Shown: positions 1-11,292 of the stretch, in pieces
Layout: each line of letters opens with the position of its first letter
How positions within the stretch are numbered: the stretch's first letter is position 1
From: Haemaphysalis longicornis
Taxonomy: Eukaryota > Arthropoda > Arachnida > Ixodida > Ixodidae
Direction: 5' to 3'
Length of the DNA: 64,000 nucleotides
NCBI GenBank assembly: GCA_013339765.2
Contig: CM023453.1
Coordinates: 87,796,685-87,860,684 of the forward strand
Notes under the pieces: generated by a model
Told to the model about the DNA's origin: nothing
Databases searched by the model: none
Seen by the model: the letters and a program-made list of their open reading frames with translations, nothing else
Made by a program: the position numbers and the translations under genes

Positions 1-2217
1 GTGTTCAGAGATGCATGTAGAAATGTTCTGAGACAAAGTGTAGAAACCCTAACCACACTCCATGATGCCTAGCATGCAATAAAGAAATACCAGGTGGCCT
101 GAATTAATCCAGGGGACCCTCAGACCACATTTCAATAGCAGGTAGCCCCTGAACCTTAAAGGATTCATAAAGACAACCGTATAACTTCGCTTTGTTCAAA
201 AGATTGAGAGTCACGCTATAATTTTTTTCTACAGGGAATGTGCTGCCATTGCTCGAAAATTAGTGTTTAAAAGGGCATAATTGCAAATTACCTGTTCACT
301 ATGCCATTATATGGTGTGGCAAAAGCCCTCTGACCCAAAGACAGGCAGTTAGTAGTCACTGACTCTGCGGCATCACGAAGAAACCAAAAGGTTGGGACCA
401 CTCATCAAACGTAGTAAAACATGGCAGGGGCATCCCAGCATGTAATAATAATACACCCCTTGCCATGTACTGGCATAGCCATGAACGTGTGTTCTTGCTT
501 TGGACAATGTGAGTAACCAAGATGGGACAAATTGAGTTCACCTCAACCTTCAGTGCCTCGTGAAAAATGTTACAGTAGCGATTTATTTATCTTTTTTGAG
601 CCACTCGAGAGGTGGTTGCAACATCACTTCAGCTTGCAAAGCTGTTTGTGGTATATGTTCAGTCCTCTCACGTCATTTCATTATAATCGTTTTTAATTTC
701 CTTATTGCCACAAAATAGGGGTGCTTTTTTCGTTTGAAGAATGTGAGCTCTGTTAGCAATATGTACTACAAAGTGACATAAATAATCAGTTAATTTGGAT
801 GTAATCAGCCATTCAGTCATGCAAAATATACTCATTGCGTTACAAATAGAGTGTGGAAAGTAGCTGGTGACTCGTTTACTCTATTTTCCCTCAATAATCT
901 ACAACTTGTTTGATTGAAGTTTGTGTTTCAAACTGGTGTAAGTGTTCCGACGAAGCAGTCTTTTCAGTGAGATGATGCACGTTGTCTTCACGTTCTCTTT
1001 GGAATTCAGAAACCACACGAACTGAATTAAGTTGGCACCCATAGAGTTTTATTCATACTAGAGGAAAACCTGGCAACTAGTGCCTGAGGGGTCCACGCTT
1101 CAGTTAAGGTGCCATTGTTTGCCCGTGGAGAAAGCAAGCCATCTTTACTTGGTGTGGCTCACCGACAAGCTCCAAAGTTTCCGGTGGATCGTAAACCACG
1201 ATTGTTTTTGAAAGGCTAAAGTTATTTGGTCATTATAGAAGTGCAGGTAATAAGTAATAAAAAAACTTTGTCAAGAATTTTCAAAAGTTTTATGCAAGGG
1301 GAGCGAGAAAAAAAAAAAAAGTTATCCCTGCTGTTGCCCGTGTCATCAGAGGCCACAAGAAGGCATGTTGTGAGCTAGGTCGAGTAACGGAACGAACCAT
1401 TCCAGCTGCAATTCCGGCGCACAACTGCAGCGGTCCAATTTCCCCCTGGCACTAGTATCAGTATGAAAACCATTCTGGCACTGAATCATGGGAAAGGAAG
1501 TGCGCGTGTCGAACCGCTTGTGGGAGATCACGTGTGCTTGGAAGCGCGTGATGTGTGTGTTGATAAGTAGGCTCGTGCGAATAGCGAAATTTTAGTTCGA
1601 AGCAAATAGCCCTTGGGGCTGAATACTTCCAAAGCGAATTCGAATAGTTGTCAGGTGTCACTGAGCTTCCTGTCACTGAGACACTGAGCTTCCGGGCCTG
1701 GCGGGACCTTCATAGAAAACCCTGGACACATTGGCTATGCCACTTGACTGATTGAAGCAAATGATGTCCACTGAAGTTCAAGCGCAGGAGTGCAGTCAAC
1801 ACCTGCTCACTGCACACGTGCCACCACGGTAACCAAACAAATTGTTCCGTTTACCATTTCATTGTTTGAAGCAATGAAACGGGAACCTTGAGTATTTTGA
1901 CGAACGTGCGCACGTAAGATGGCTACAACAATGCTCTAATGTGGCTTAGCTTGTCTTGGCTCCACATGTAGTCCAGATGTAGGCCTGATGTCAATGGCAA
2001 CTGTGGCTTGCCTAAAGAAACCAAAACTCCTCATTGTACTTGAAAGCAGTTTTGATATTTGTTCACCCCAAATACTTCGCAATGTCTGAAATTTTAAATT
2101 TGGGGTCGAAGTGAATTCAAATACTGTAATATTCGTTCAAATGTTCGAAGCGCCCGAATATCCGCACAAGCCTATTAATAAGCACTAGTTTCCGCTCCCC
2201 TTCCCCATCTTTCGCAG
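1..2217 (+). other. Intron of the CLIP1-like gene (upstream part)
   Basis: No coding exon could be recognised here. The stretch is AT-rich, has an A-run near 1309-1320, and carries an hAT-like element at 1568-2174. It ends in a pyrimidine-rich tract and CAG acceptor at 2215-2217, directly before a coiled-coil exon, so it is read as intron. An exon of ordinary coding character could still be hidden in it. Confidence 0.55.
1568..2174. mobile_element. hAT-like non-autonomous DNA transposon (MITE)
   Basis: The ends are near-perfect inverted repeats: TAGGCTCGTGCGAATA at 1568-1583 and TATCCGCACAAGCCTA at 2159-2174. They are flanked by an 8-bp direct repeat with one mismatch (TTGATAAG at 1560-1567, TTAATAAG at 2175-2182), the target-site length known for hAT transposases. 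The 607-bp body has no transposase ORF and holds several TTCGAA-rich stretches. It lies in an intron of the CLIP1-like gene, ending about 35 bp before the exon's acceptor tract. Assignment to hAT rests on TSD length and short TIRs only. Confidence 0.65.
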
Positions 2218-2421
2218 CTGTCCCAGCTGGAGCGTGAGCTCGAGCAGAGCCAGTCGTACCGGGACCAGCTTCAAGTGGCCCTGGAAGACAAGCGCCTGCT
2301 CGAGGCACAGGTGGCCGAGCTCAGGGCTGCATGGCCGCTGCGGCCAGCAAGGCCTCCCCTACCGCTGCTGCAGAGGCCAGCACCACGAGCACGGCGGCAC
2401 TACACAAACTCGGAAATGGCG
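2218..2421 (+). CDS. CLIP1: CLIP1-like (CLIP-170) coiled-coil exon
   Basis: Exon between a TTTCGCAG acceptor and a GTGAGA donor. From 2218 it reads a heptad-like coiled coil (LSQLERELEQSQSYRDQLQV and on to EAQVAEL), as expected for the long rod of CLIP-170, a microtubule plus-end tracking protein that dimerises through its coil. The reading frame that joins correctly to the next exon is a different one: its codons fall in phase with 2331 (an Ala/Ser/Thr-rich stretch ending LHKLGNG) and leave one nucleotide at 2421 that completes a Glu codon with the next exon. A single missing base near 2318-2330 would unite the two frames. Identity depends mainly on the downstream exons. Confidence 0.75.
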
Positions 2422-3682
2422 GTGAGAACCCCTTGGGCAGCGAATTAGCCCCTTCTGAACTCGGTGGGCTCTCACGTACCCTATGGTGCGAAAAACTGGC
2501 GTCGACGTCATTTTGTTAAAAAAACACATTTGTGAGCATTAAAAAATGTGTTTGAGTTCGTATGGGAATTGAATCCAAGCCTGTGGAGTAGGAGGCGCGT
2601 TACCACCGCGCATCAGCAGCACTTTGGCAGTCGCGGAACAAGTGTTGGCCTGGTGCGTGTGACACTGGTGTCATGTAGCGTGACAGGTGAATGTGGTTGC
2701 ACGTGAGTAAGAACAGGTGTATGACAGCCACGGACAACTTCGATTCTGGAGGAGATGTGACGTGAAGTTGCGGCTTATCTGCCCTGTTCGAGTAATTTGT
2801 GCCAAAAGACAAAGGGAACGGAAGTGAGAAAATACACGTGAAGATGAGGGTGGCAGCAAAGAAGTCTGCGATAAGCATCACCAAGCTGCTTTACCTTCTG
2901 AGCACCTAAGCAGACGTAAGTCCCCCGAAGGAATTTTTTCAGGTAAACTGAACAAATCGGTGGAACATTTGAGCAGCGTATGATGAATGCAGCGTGTTTG
3001 CATATTTTCTTAATTTGAACTGCATGGCTGGCAAACTTGGGTAGCTTCTGCTTCACTGTCATCTGGCACTGTTGATCTACGAGTCCGAGCGAATAAACTG
3101 CCGAAACAGAAGGGGAATGTTGTCCTGTGCAACCGTGGCACCTCCCCTCTTTCCCCCAGTACAAAACGGATCACTTAGCTCGCAAATCCTATGTGTGAGC
3201 TGATGTTGCTTGCATTGTTTGGGTAGCATCTTTGCTGCTGCCCAGCAACTTAATCGGAAAGCTTGCAGGAATTGGGCAGCAGTGTTTCCGTTTGGGTACA
3301 GCTGTCACCTGTCATCATATTCTAGTTCCTCCGAATTTTAAGTGCGGGGCACTTTAGGGGTCCGGTTTGTCATTTTAGCTGCTCGGGGGTCACGGCATCA
3401 CTCACCCAAACGGTGGCTGTGAAAAGAAAACCACTTCTCTGGTCGGAATTGAACTTGGGTCCCGCTTATTACGAAGCAGACGTCTATCAGACACACATTA
3501 CTCATATACAAAGTGTTGTGGGTGATCTTTGTGGTGCGCTATTGCCATGGACGTTACTGTTGCTAGGCCGGAATAAAGTACGCAATAATATAAAATAAGG
3601 AAAAAAAAAATCATGAATTAGCGCACTAATTACCCAAAACTAATGAAACCTCAATCTAGTGTCTCTTTATTGACCTTTTCAA

Positions 3683-3761
3683 GGGTTGTGGCGCCCTCTC
3701 GACTAATTTCGGTATCAACGCCAGGCTGATACCGAAACTAGTCGAGAGGGCGCCACAGCCC
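3683..3761. repeat. Near-perfect 35-bp inverted repeat (intronic hairpin)
   Basis: Arms at 3683-3717 and 3727-3761 are complementary apart from two positions, at least one of which can pair as G:U in RNA. The loop is 9 nt (3718-3726). It lies in the CLIP1 intron between the exons ending at 2421 and starting at 3905. It could be a foldback transposon relic or a transcribed hairpin of pre-miRNA size; sequence alone does not decide. Confidence 0.8.
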
Positions 3762-3904
3762 CTCTGGTGAATCACTGCTCCTCACTTCCGACAGGTTTCG
3801 CGTTGAGTGGAACTGCTTGCATTTTTTGTTGCATGGTGACAGCTGCTGATGCTCGGCCTGCACATTTCACATGATGCCTGAGGTTCTCTTGCCACTTTTT
3901 GCAG

Positions 3905-3960
3905 AGAGCAGTGGTGATGACTCGGCCCTGAAAGAGGAGAGGGACAACCTTCAGATGCAG
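3905..3960 (+). CDS. CLIP1: CLIP1-like short coiled-coil exon
   Basis: A 56-nt exon with acceptor TTTTTGCAG and donor GTGGGT. In phase with one carried nucleotide it reads ESSGDDSALKEERDNLQMQ, a charged helical segment typical of the end of the CLIP-170 coiled coil. It ends in phase 0 and joins cleanly to the exon at 4420. Every splice signal and phase here is consistent, which fixes the downstream frame of the exon ending at 2421. Confidence 0.8.
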
Positions 3961-4419
3961 GTGGGTTCCCGTCTGTGTGTGTGTTGAAAAATAAACTATC
4001 CAGCACTTAGACACGAACACCACAAGTGTGTAACGTTCTTAACTCTCCATATTATTATAATTATGATTGCTACTTATGTTATTTGCTTAGGTGTGTTTAG
4101 GCACATACAGTCAAGTATGAGAGCATTCATGTTTATTTGCAGAAATTTTTTATTATTCACATTCAATTCCCAGCCCAAAATTTTGTAATCGTAGACATCT
4201 ACAGTGAACGTAGGCACACGAAAACTCTGGTTAATTGCGTCATGTGGAAAACGGTGGCATGGTTTAGTAGCGTCAGTCATGGTGCTCGGGTCAGTGATTC
4301 AAGGCAACTGTCTATGTAGAAAAGCCCTGCCTTCATGTGAAGCGTCCTCTGAGGCATACGCTGAGGGTTGTTTTAAGCGAGAGCAATAGCTGACATCGGT
4401 CAATGTGCCCTGCCCCCAG

Positions 4420-4535
4420 GTGGACTTCCTCAACACCATCATCGTGGACATGCAGAGGAAAAACGATGATCTCAAGAGGCGTATAGAGACCCTCGAAGCT
4501 GGCCCCACCCTTGACGATGACGTCGACCTTGGCCT
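4420..4535 (+). CDS. CLIP1: CLIP1-like exon, end of the rod before the zinc knuckles
   Basis: Exon with acceptor CCCCCAG and donor GTAAGT. Translation starts VDFLNTIIVDMQRKNDDLKR, which closely follows the conserved VDFLNSVIVDLQRKN-type segment just before the C-terminal zinc knuckles of CLIP-170 proteins, then an acidic linker (LDDDVDLGL). It leaves two nucleotides for the next exon, whereas the zinc-knuckle frame of the next exon asks for one. That 1-nt conflict is probably an indel in the A-run at 5460-5463 or an unseen tiny exon. Confidence 0.9.
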
Positions 4536-5459
4536 GTAAGTGGACCCGGATGGAGGGTAGAAATCTTGGGGGGGTTCTTGCTGCTTCAGAGAGTGGAGGA
4601 AGAGAAGCTTGCAGCTTAATTGCAATGACTTTTTTTTTCTTTTTATCCGTCGCAAACTATGGCAGTTTTTGCCTGGTTCACTTCACTGCCGATTGCCTGT
4701 TGTTTTTTTTTAATAATGAGCAGCCAAACTAAATTGGCTTACACATAATTGGAGCTGGGTGTTTTATATAGTGAGTGTTCCGCGTCGAGCATTTTCGTAG
4801 TTAGTAATTGGGATCCATCTTTCTTTTTTCTTTTTTTATCTGTGTGTGTCTGGTGGACGTTAATAACTGGGTCGGAACAATTAACAGTTGTAAAGAGCAT
4901 CCCAGCTTTCTGAGATGCTGCATCCTGCTGTGCTTTTTAAACCTGTCTGAAAAGATGTTCTGTTTGTAGCAACATTCTGTGCAGTGTAAACAACTAAGCA
5001 ATAAGTAAAAACACCAGTGCCGTCGTGCAGGGGTGTCACTTTTTTTAGAAAGGGGTAAATTATTCTTTCGCAAAACACTTAGCGCAACAGCTTTGCTAAC
5101 ACTCAGAGGCCCACTTTGAATAATCTTAAAATATAAAGTGAAGGAGCTAAGTGCTGCATAATGACAAGACACTCCAAGGACTCGGATGTATGATGAGAGA
5201 AGCAGGTGGGCACTGCATCTGTTCGACTCTTGTCTCTGTGCTGTCCTGTTGCCTAAAACAGTAGTTGGGGCTGAAGCAAGGACCAAGCTGAAAATTTCCC
5301 CCTTTAGAACCGCGGTTATTTATGTCTCTTCTTCATTCCTGCTGTAAACATTTTGGTCCAATGGTAACTAGTGTCAAAACGGACTGTGTATAGAATGGAA
5401 TCGTGCTGCCATTGTGCTCGTACAATTTTTTTAAAAACCTGCTTGTCCCCTTTTTCCAG

Positions 5460-5684
5460 AAAACGGCATCAAGGGCCCCGTGCCACCTCGCCTCTTCTGC
5501 GACATCTGCGACCGCTTCGACGTGCACGACACAGCTGACTGCCCGATCCAGTGCAGCATAGAGGACGAGGTGTCCACCCACAGCCACCATGGGTCGCCAA
5601 GGCGCTCGAGCCGGCCGTACTGCGACGTCTGTGAGATGTTCGGCCATTCGAGCGCCCGACTGTGACCCCAGCGAAACCTTCTGA
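5460..5684 (+). CDS. CLIP1: CLIP1-like last exon: two zinc knuckles and C-terminal ETF
   Basis: Encodes the metal-binding tail of CLIP-170, which in the family binds dynactin p150Glued and LIS1 and folds back on the N-terminal CAP-Gly domains. Knuckle 1 reads FCDICDRFDVHDTADC (CX2CX5HX4C). Knuckle 2 starts CDVCEMFGH, as in CLIP-170, but the literal frame then gives SSARL and a stop at 5663-5665, losing the last cysteine. Shifting by one nucleotide near 5650 gives APDCDPSETF and a stop at 5682-5684, which restores the cysteine and the family's acidic C terminus ending in Phe. The extra base is therefore taken as an assembly error or very recent mutation, and the end is placed at 5684. Confidence 0.9.
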
Positions 5685-7025
5685 GAAATCGGTCGCACTC
5701 GAATAGCTGCCTAGTTTCCTCTCTTGCCTGTTTTCCTAGCCCCGTGCGTCCGCCCTGGCATAACCTGTTCTGTTTTAAGGTTGCAAGCGTGTACCCACAT
5801 TGCAGTGTGCATGGACAAATCGTGGGCAGCAGTGTATAGTGATCTGAATACTCTCCCTCCCTCTATCTGCTTTGAAAGAAGCTTGCTGTTCATTTCAGTG
5901 AAACAGTTGCCAGTGAGCGCGCCTCCTGTCAAAACTTCCAAGCATACGAAAGCAGGCCGTCATCAAGCTTGCAGAAGTAACCTTGAACTGGTGGCTTATG
6001 CCCTAGTTTCAGCAAACTCGGGAGTCCACATTGTACAGAGGTCCTTGCTTTGGTCCTTGCTTTGGTTGACAATTGTTGAACCCTGGAGGGATCCTTGGAA
6101 TGGTGGCATTAGAATGCTCTGGTAGTTGACATTGTGATGCATGGAGTCTTCAAAAACAGTTATCAGACTGCTCCCAAAAAGCGGGACACAGTGCGCAATG
6201 TTTGTCGTGGGCAGAGTTGGACCAATCGACGACTGTTGGCCATCACTTCCCCTGCTTTCGGGAGCCAAGTTTTTTGTAGCCAACTACCAGACTCTACCGA
6301 CCGTTTTAATTGCATAGCTGCTGCTGCCGAAGATAATGGGTTGTTTCAGGCTCTGTCAAGTTTGTTTCACAGTGGTTATAGTGGTGCCTTTTTAAAAAGC
6401 ACTGTTTCCTTCTATAGGGGTCGGGTATGTATACCGCCCCATGTTTCTTTATCCCACTAGGGAAGATCTTACATTGCCGGACGTTTCACACTTGATGAAA
6501 AACCCTCAGAGTGGGGGGTAGTCTGTAATAGTGTTATGTATTAGGTGCTGTAGCTCAAGCACAGTTTCTGATGGGCTTTACACAACGATCTGTTCTGAGC
6601 GGTGCTTGGACATGGTCACTGTGGACTCTTATGTGAAACGTGACGTGCGCACAACGAATTTATTCTTTAGTGTGGTGCCGAAATACTGATTTCGCGTTTT
6701 TACGGCGTAGTTTTCTCAACGAAGTGGAATGTTTGCCCTGTGGAAGTGCTTTTCCTGTGGGCTTTCCTTTTAGTTAACGCACAGTAGTTGGCGTCGTTAC
6801 CTTCCAGGCTGCCGCATTTGTAGATACAGGAAGCTTCTTCTTTTAGCCTGTCATTCGATGAACTTTGGGTGAGCTTTAAAGCGTGTGTGCATGTGAGCCT
6901 TGTAAGTTAACGGAGAGAATGCGAGTACGAGTTTGCTTCTTTAACAAGGCACATGTAGAGAGACCTGAACACTTTGAAAGTTAGAAATGTTGAGTACTGA
7001 AAATAAAGCTGCTTTGGGTGTGTGC
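5685..7025 (+). other. Probable CLIP1-like 3' UTR
   Basis: Directly follows the last coding exon, on the same strand, with no recognisable coding sequence. It runs to the first good AATAAA (7002-7007), and a T-rich tract follows by 7170. The transcript may extend further, because another AATAAA-like signal (ATTAAA, near 8687) lies downstream. Confidence 0.5.
7002..7007 (+). terminator. Candidate polyadenylation signal of CLIP1-like gene
   Basis: Canonical AATAAA 1.3 kb after the stop codon, followed by TG-rich sequence (GGGTGTGTGCAG). It is the first canonical hexamer noted downstream of the coding end. Usage is not shown by sequence. Confidence 0.4.
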
Positions 7026-9780
7026 AGAAAATGTTATGATGCAATGAATGAAACCCTTTTCTGTACAAGTTAATTTGTCACTTCACTGAAAAAAAAAGTA
7101 CAGCGCTGATAGACGAGAACACAGTACAGCAGAGAATGACATACGTAGGCACCCCCCCCCCCCCCCTTTTTTTTTTATGTTGTGAAGCACATCAATCAAG
7201 GTGTCTCTTGCAGCAATTTAGACCTCAGTCACGCATGTCTGAGTGCTTTATTTCATAGGACAAGCTCTCAGAAGCTTGCGTTCGTCGATCTATGTTAAAA
7301 AAATGTCCATTGAACCAACTGTTCTGTTAGCTGCCTGTTCTCCACTATTCTTTGTTGGCCTTGTCAAACATGGAAGTATCGAGCTTTATGTTTTAGGAGA
7401 AATTTGGAGTTTCATTTGGCATCATAAAGGTGAAATTGATACATATTTGGCTCGCCAATGCGTAATGTCTTCGTAGAAGCTGCCTCATTTTTCTCCGCGT
7501 GGGCATGGGCTTTGGTTCCTAAATTGAACTGCTTGTATTTGGTGGGACGAAAATTGTTCTGCCAAGATACCCAACGAAATACGTACTCTGTACGGAAAGC
7601 TGAATGTAAATTTTCACGTAGTTTTCAATGGCCGGCCGCCTTACTAGTTGCTTCGGTGGAACCGACCTTATGTTCCTGTTTTTCCGCCAACTTGTTTTAC
7701 AGTCCGTGAAGATGCACAAATTCTATTTAAATATTGCTAAATCATTACATTTATAGAGAGCAGTTCAAAGTATTTAGACTGGTGTTTTTAATGTTGCCCC
7801 AACTGGTGTTTTTAACGTTGCCCCGCAAAGCTTTTCTCAGTGGCAACACGACAACTTGTGAATTTGTGATCTGCTGAGTGGGCTCCTTACTCTGTGCCCT
7901 AAGAAATTTCGCCATTGATTATCCAGCACTGCTTACCACTGTTTTCTTGTTAAATGGGTCATTATTATTGCTAAAGCCGGCATTCTTTATGCGGCTCTAA
8001 AACTGTTAGCTTCGTGACAATCTCGTCAATTGGTTCAGGAGTGGGGGACAAATTTGGTTAACATGGACACACCAACTAGTATAGTTGTTAGCGTTCTCTG
8101 CTTGACAGCAGACAGGCAGCATGGCTTGTGTCTACTGTTGTCTGTCGTCAAACCCAAATGTATTCAGTTCATGTTAAAAGGAACCAGATTCGAAGGTGCG
8201 CAGGACTTGACACAAAAAAGAGAAAGTATTTCTAATGAAATGTTACCGACATTGTTCTTGCTCCTGATTCACGCTTTCGAACACTGTCGGATGCTGTTTA
8301 CAAGATTACTGAGCCGTGTTTATCGAAGTTGTGGTGCCGTGAACTTGCTGGTGTGTTTGGCTTGTTGCAATACTGACTGTTTGCCTCGCAGTGCCTTGTG
8401 GTTAATGAGCAGCTAATTCGCTGTAGGCGGGGATAGTGCCGTGCAGCTATGAAGCGCGCATTGTGGCCACCCAAATGAGACTCTCTAGTGGCAATTTTTC
8501 ACTTCTCAGTGCCGCGTGTTTTACCAAGGATGTTGGCAGGTGTTTAGCTCTTGTTTCGCGTGCTGCTATTGTGACCGACACCAGCATTTGGAAGTGATCT
8601 GTACTCCCTTGCTTTTTACATAGATGGTTACAAGCCTGTGTTCGGATGACAGTTTTTAAGTAGTGATGTTGTGTGTTGAAGTTCTGAATTAAATATTTTG
8701 AAGCAAGCCTCGTACCGCTGTTGCTACCTCTAGTTCCCTTTTTTGTGCCAGTGCGTTATGTGGCCCTGTCTGGGTGCTTTCAAATGCAGGAGTGTTCGAC
8801 TTTCGGGGCTTTACACGAAATAATGCGTCACCAACAATCTGCAGCTGTGCTGCAGAATCGCAGTGCCATTGGACGAAATTAGCCTGACTTTGGAAACTTT
8901 TCGATCCAATGTAGGCGAATGCAGGTCTGTGCCGATTGCTTACAAGAATCGCTCGCCACTAAATATGCTGACATTAATCTTCAAAAGGCCTTGTAGAAGC
9001 CGGTTGAAGTGATCGTGGAGGTTTTGATTACCATTTGGTCAAGTGCACTCAGCACTTGATTAGGATATTCAAGGGTGGGATTTTAGCTGGTAAGGAAAGG
9101 AGGAAGCATTGCGCTAGGTCGAGGAAAGAGCGTCGTGATGATAGACCCACCACATCACCACTTGTTGAATCAGTGGGTTGAAGTAACCTAATGATACTGA
9201 ATACTTCTGCAAACACAAGAATCGGAAATGCGCATAGAAAAGCTCGGATGGAGAAGTGAAATATTCGACTTCATCCTTAGTGCCGATCCAGGTCTTTTGT
9301 TAGCACACAGGTGTTAGATAAGATGGAGGTTAGTGATCACTTGATGCGGAGGAGCAGAATCGTGCTAGGTTTAAAAAGATAGGACAAAGCGAATGAAAAG
9401 AAACGGGGTGCAGGGGTTTTTGCCAACATACACGAACGAATTCGCCAACAAATGAAAAGGAGGGTAGCATAGATGCAGAAATCAATGGCACTTCAACTAC
9501 TACAATTTTAGAATGGAAAATAACCATTGGGGGAAGCAAACAGCTAAGGACTCTGGAAGGCTTCTTTGGAAGGTGAAAGACCTCAATGAAAAGCAAGTGG
9601 GCGTAAAGGCGGGTTTATATGTCGGTGTTTCCAGTGCAACAGCGAGCAGCTGCTCAGTCGACAGTGACATACAACGAAGGTATCAAATTGGCGTCGCTCC
9701 ATTTTTCTATCTACCAGGTATGCATAGCACAAAAAATATTTGCTGGCTGTCGCCACTTGTCTCAATTGTTAAGGGTCCAG
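7026..9780. other. Non-coding stretch downstream of CLIP1
   Basis: No gene recognised. It contains a C-run followed by a T-run near 7152-7177, a 24-bp tandem duplication at 7778-7825, and otherwise AT-rich unique-looking DNA. The short ORFs inside have no recognisable domain. Confidence 0.5.
7778..7825 (+). repeat. 24-bp direct duplication
   Basis: Two adjacent copies of a 24-nt unit (core GGTGTTTTTAATGTTGCCCC) differing at two positions. Probably simple slippage or a small duplication. Confidence 0.85.
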
Positions 9781-10291
9781 TTAAAGGAGCCATGAAGAGA
9801 AATACAACTTTGTTTAATTTGAAAAAAACTAGGATTCAGTATCTCACTCAGCTCCATTACAGCCACAAAAGATGTTTTTTTTAACTAAAAAAACAAAGTA
9901 TTTACAAACTTTCAAATTTTGCGCCACAGTGACATGTTATGAGCAAGAATGACGTCATAGGGGCCAGCAATAAAACACAATTTTCAGTGCGTTAACTGCA
10001 CGTTAGCATTCAAGTGATGCGGTCAAATGGAACTAGAGGCCCCATTACAGACGTCCAGTCATATCTCGTCGCGACAGGTCAGTTTGACGGCCGCCAATCG
10101 CACAAACAAGGTTCCGTGGTGTCATAGAAAAGTTGCGGGAAATTGGCTAGGGGGTCGCGACTGCTTCACACGTTTTCTTTAATATCTCCGTTATTTGTTC
10201 AAGATTACAATGATATTGGTATCATTTTTATCAGGACTAAGCAGGCTTTCTAATAAACCCAACTTGTATTTTGTCTTCATGGCTCCTTTAA
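9781..10291. mobile_element. TTAA-ended MITE with long terminal inverted repeats
   Basis: TTAAAGGAGCCATGAAGA at 9781-9798 is the exact reverse complement of 10274-10291, and similarity continues imperfectly for about 14 more bases. The outermost TTAA on both sides may be the target duplication, as for piggyBac-type elements. The interior has no transposase. A relative with the same design sits at 22243-22773. Confidence 0.75.
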
Positions 10292-10544
10292 GTTCTTTGC
10301 ATGGCTATGGCTACCCGTCAGGTGATGTCGCACCTTTTTTGCAAAGTAAGGGATGCTGAATATAATGTGTCGAGCATCAAGCCAACAAAAATGGCATGGA
10401 AGATATTTTGTGTGCAAATAGAAGGAAAAATTACGGTGCAGGTTAATAGGAGGAGTAACTATGACTCTCAGGTGGAGGAAAAACTATGACTTGAGCAAAG
10501 AGTGGGAGTTTACAAAAACAAAAATAAAATACTCCTGTTAAAAA

Positions 10545-11080
10545 AAATTAAGGAAAGCCAAGAACAAGCACACGTTATTAGATCTCACAAAGACAGGCTA
10601 GTCACATACAGGGACATAATAAATCACTACAGGTTATCCAGATGTAAATATCCACCTGCCCACCACACTCCAGGAAAGAGGCAGTCACATGGCGATGGTT
10701 GCAGACGAACACTTTTCCGAGCCCTGTTTCCCTCAACCGCTGCTACCCAGACCTTTACTCAAACCTCTGCACTTTGTGCAACAGCAGAGCCGACCTGCAC
10801 CACATGATATGGTCCTGCCATGAGCTCCAAAAAAATACGACCGGCTATAATAGCAAATTCGATGTAGATTCACTTAGAAGCTACAAAATTAAGACTGTAG
10901 ACCAATGGGAGACTGTTGTGCTCAGCTCCACACCAGAGGCACAACTGACAGTCCGGATGGCCGAAGCCGCTGCGAGGATCCAAGGAATCCTGGCTGATGG
11001 ATGAGGGAGGGAGACCGTCCAAGTCGTCTACCCTTCAGAACCCATCTCGGGCATCAAATAAAGTCATCTCTCTCTCTCTC
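10545..11080 (+). mobile_element. 5'-truncated LINE end (I-like, RNase H-bearing lineage)
   Basis: Holds only the C terminus of a LINE ORF2: a RLVTYRDIINHYRLSRCKYP block, then in a second frame the zinc-finger-like CTLCNSRADLHHMIWSC and a tail ending AEAAARIQGILADG before a TGA at about 11002. After it comes AATAAAGTCA and a TCTC repeat, the tail style seen on the full-length LINE at 30896. The frame change near 10700 shows decay. The left end is approximate. Confidence 0.75.
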
Positions 11081-11292
11081 AAATAAACCACTTGTACTCT
11101 TCTGTGTAATTTATGGTGGTGACTGCAGGCCAGTTGTGGAAACGTGAATTTGATGAAGTATACATGTCTGCACTCAAAGCTCGTGATAACGTAACGGGAT
11201 ATAACGAAGTAAATGAAATTCCCCTTGAAATCTCAATAGGGAACCATGCATCTGAAACCTCGTTGTCACGAAGTAAAACTGTCCTGTCAATG

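Noticed and set aside
4801..5286. 161-codon minus-strand ORF in the CLIP1 intron
   Set aside because: No domain, composition of intron sequence, and no splice or promoter support.
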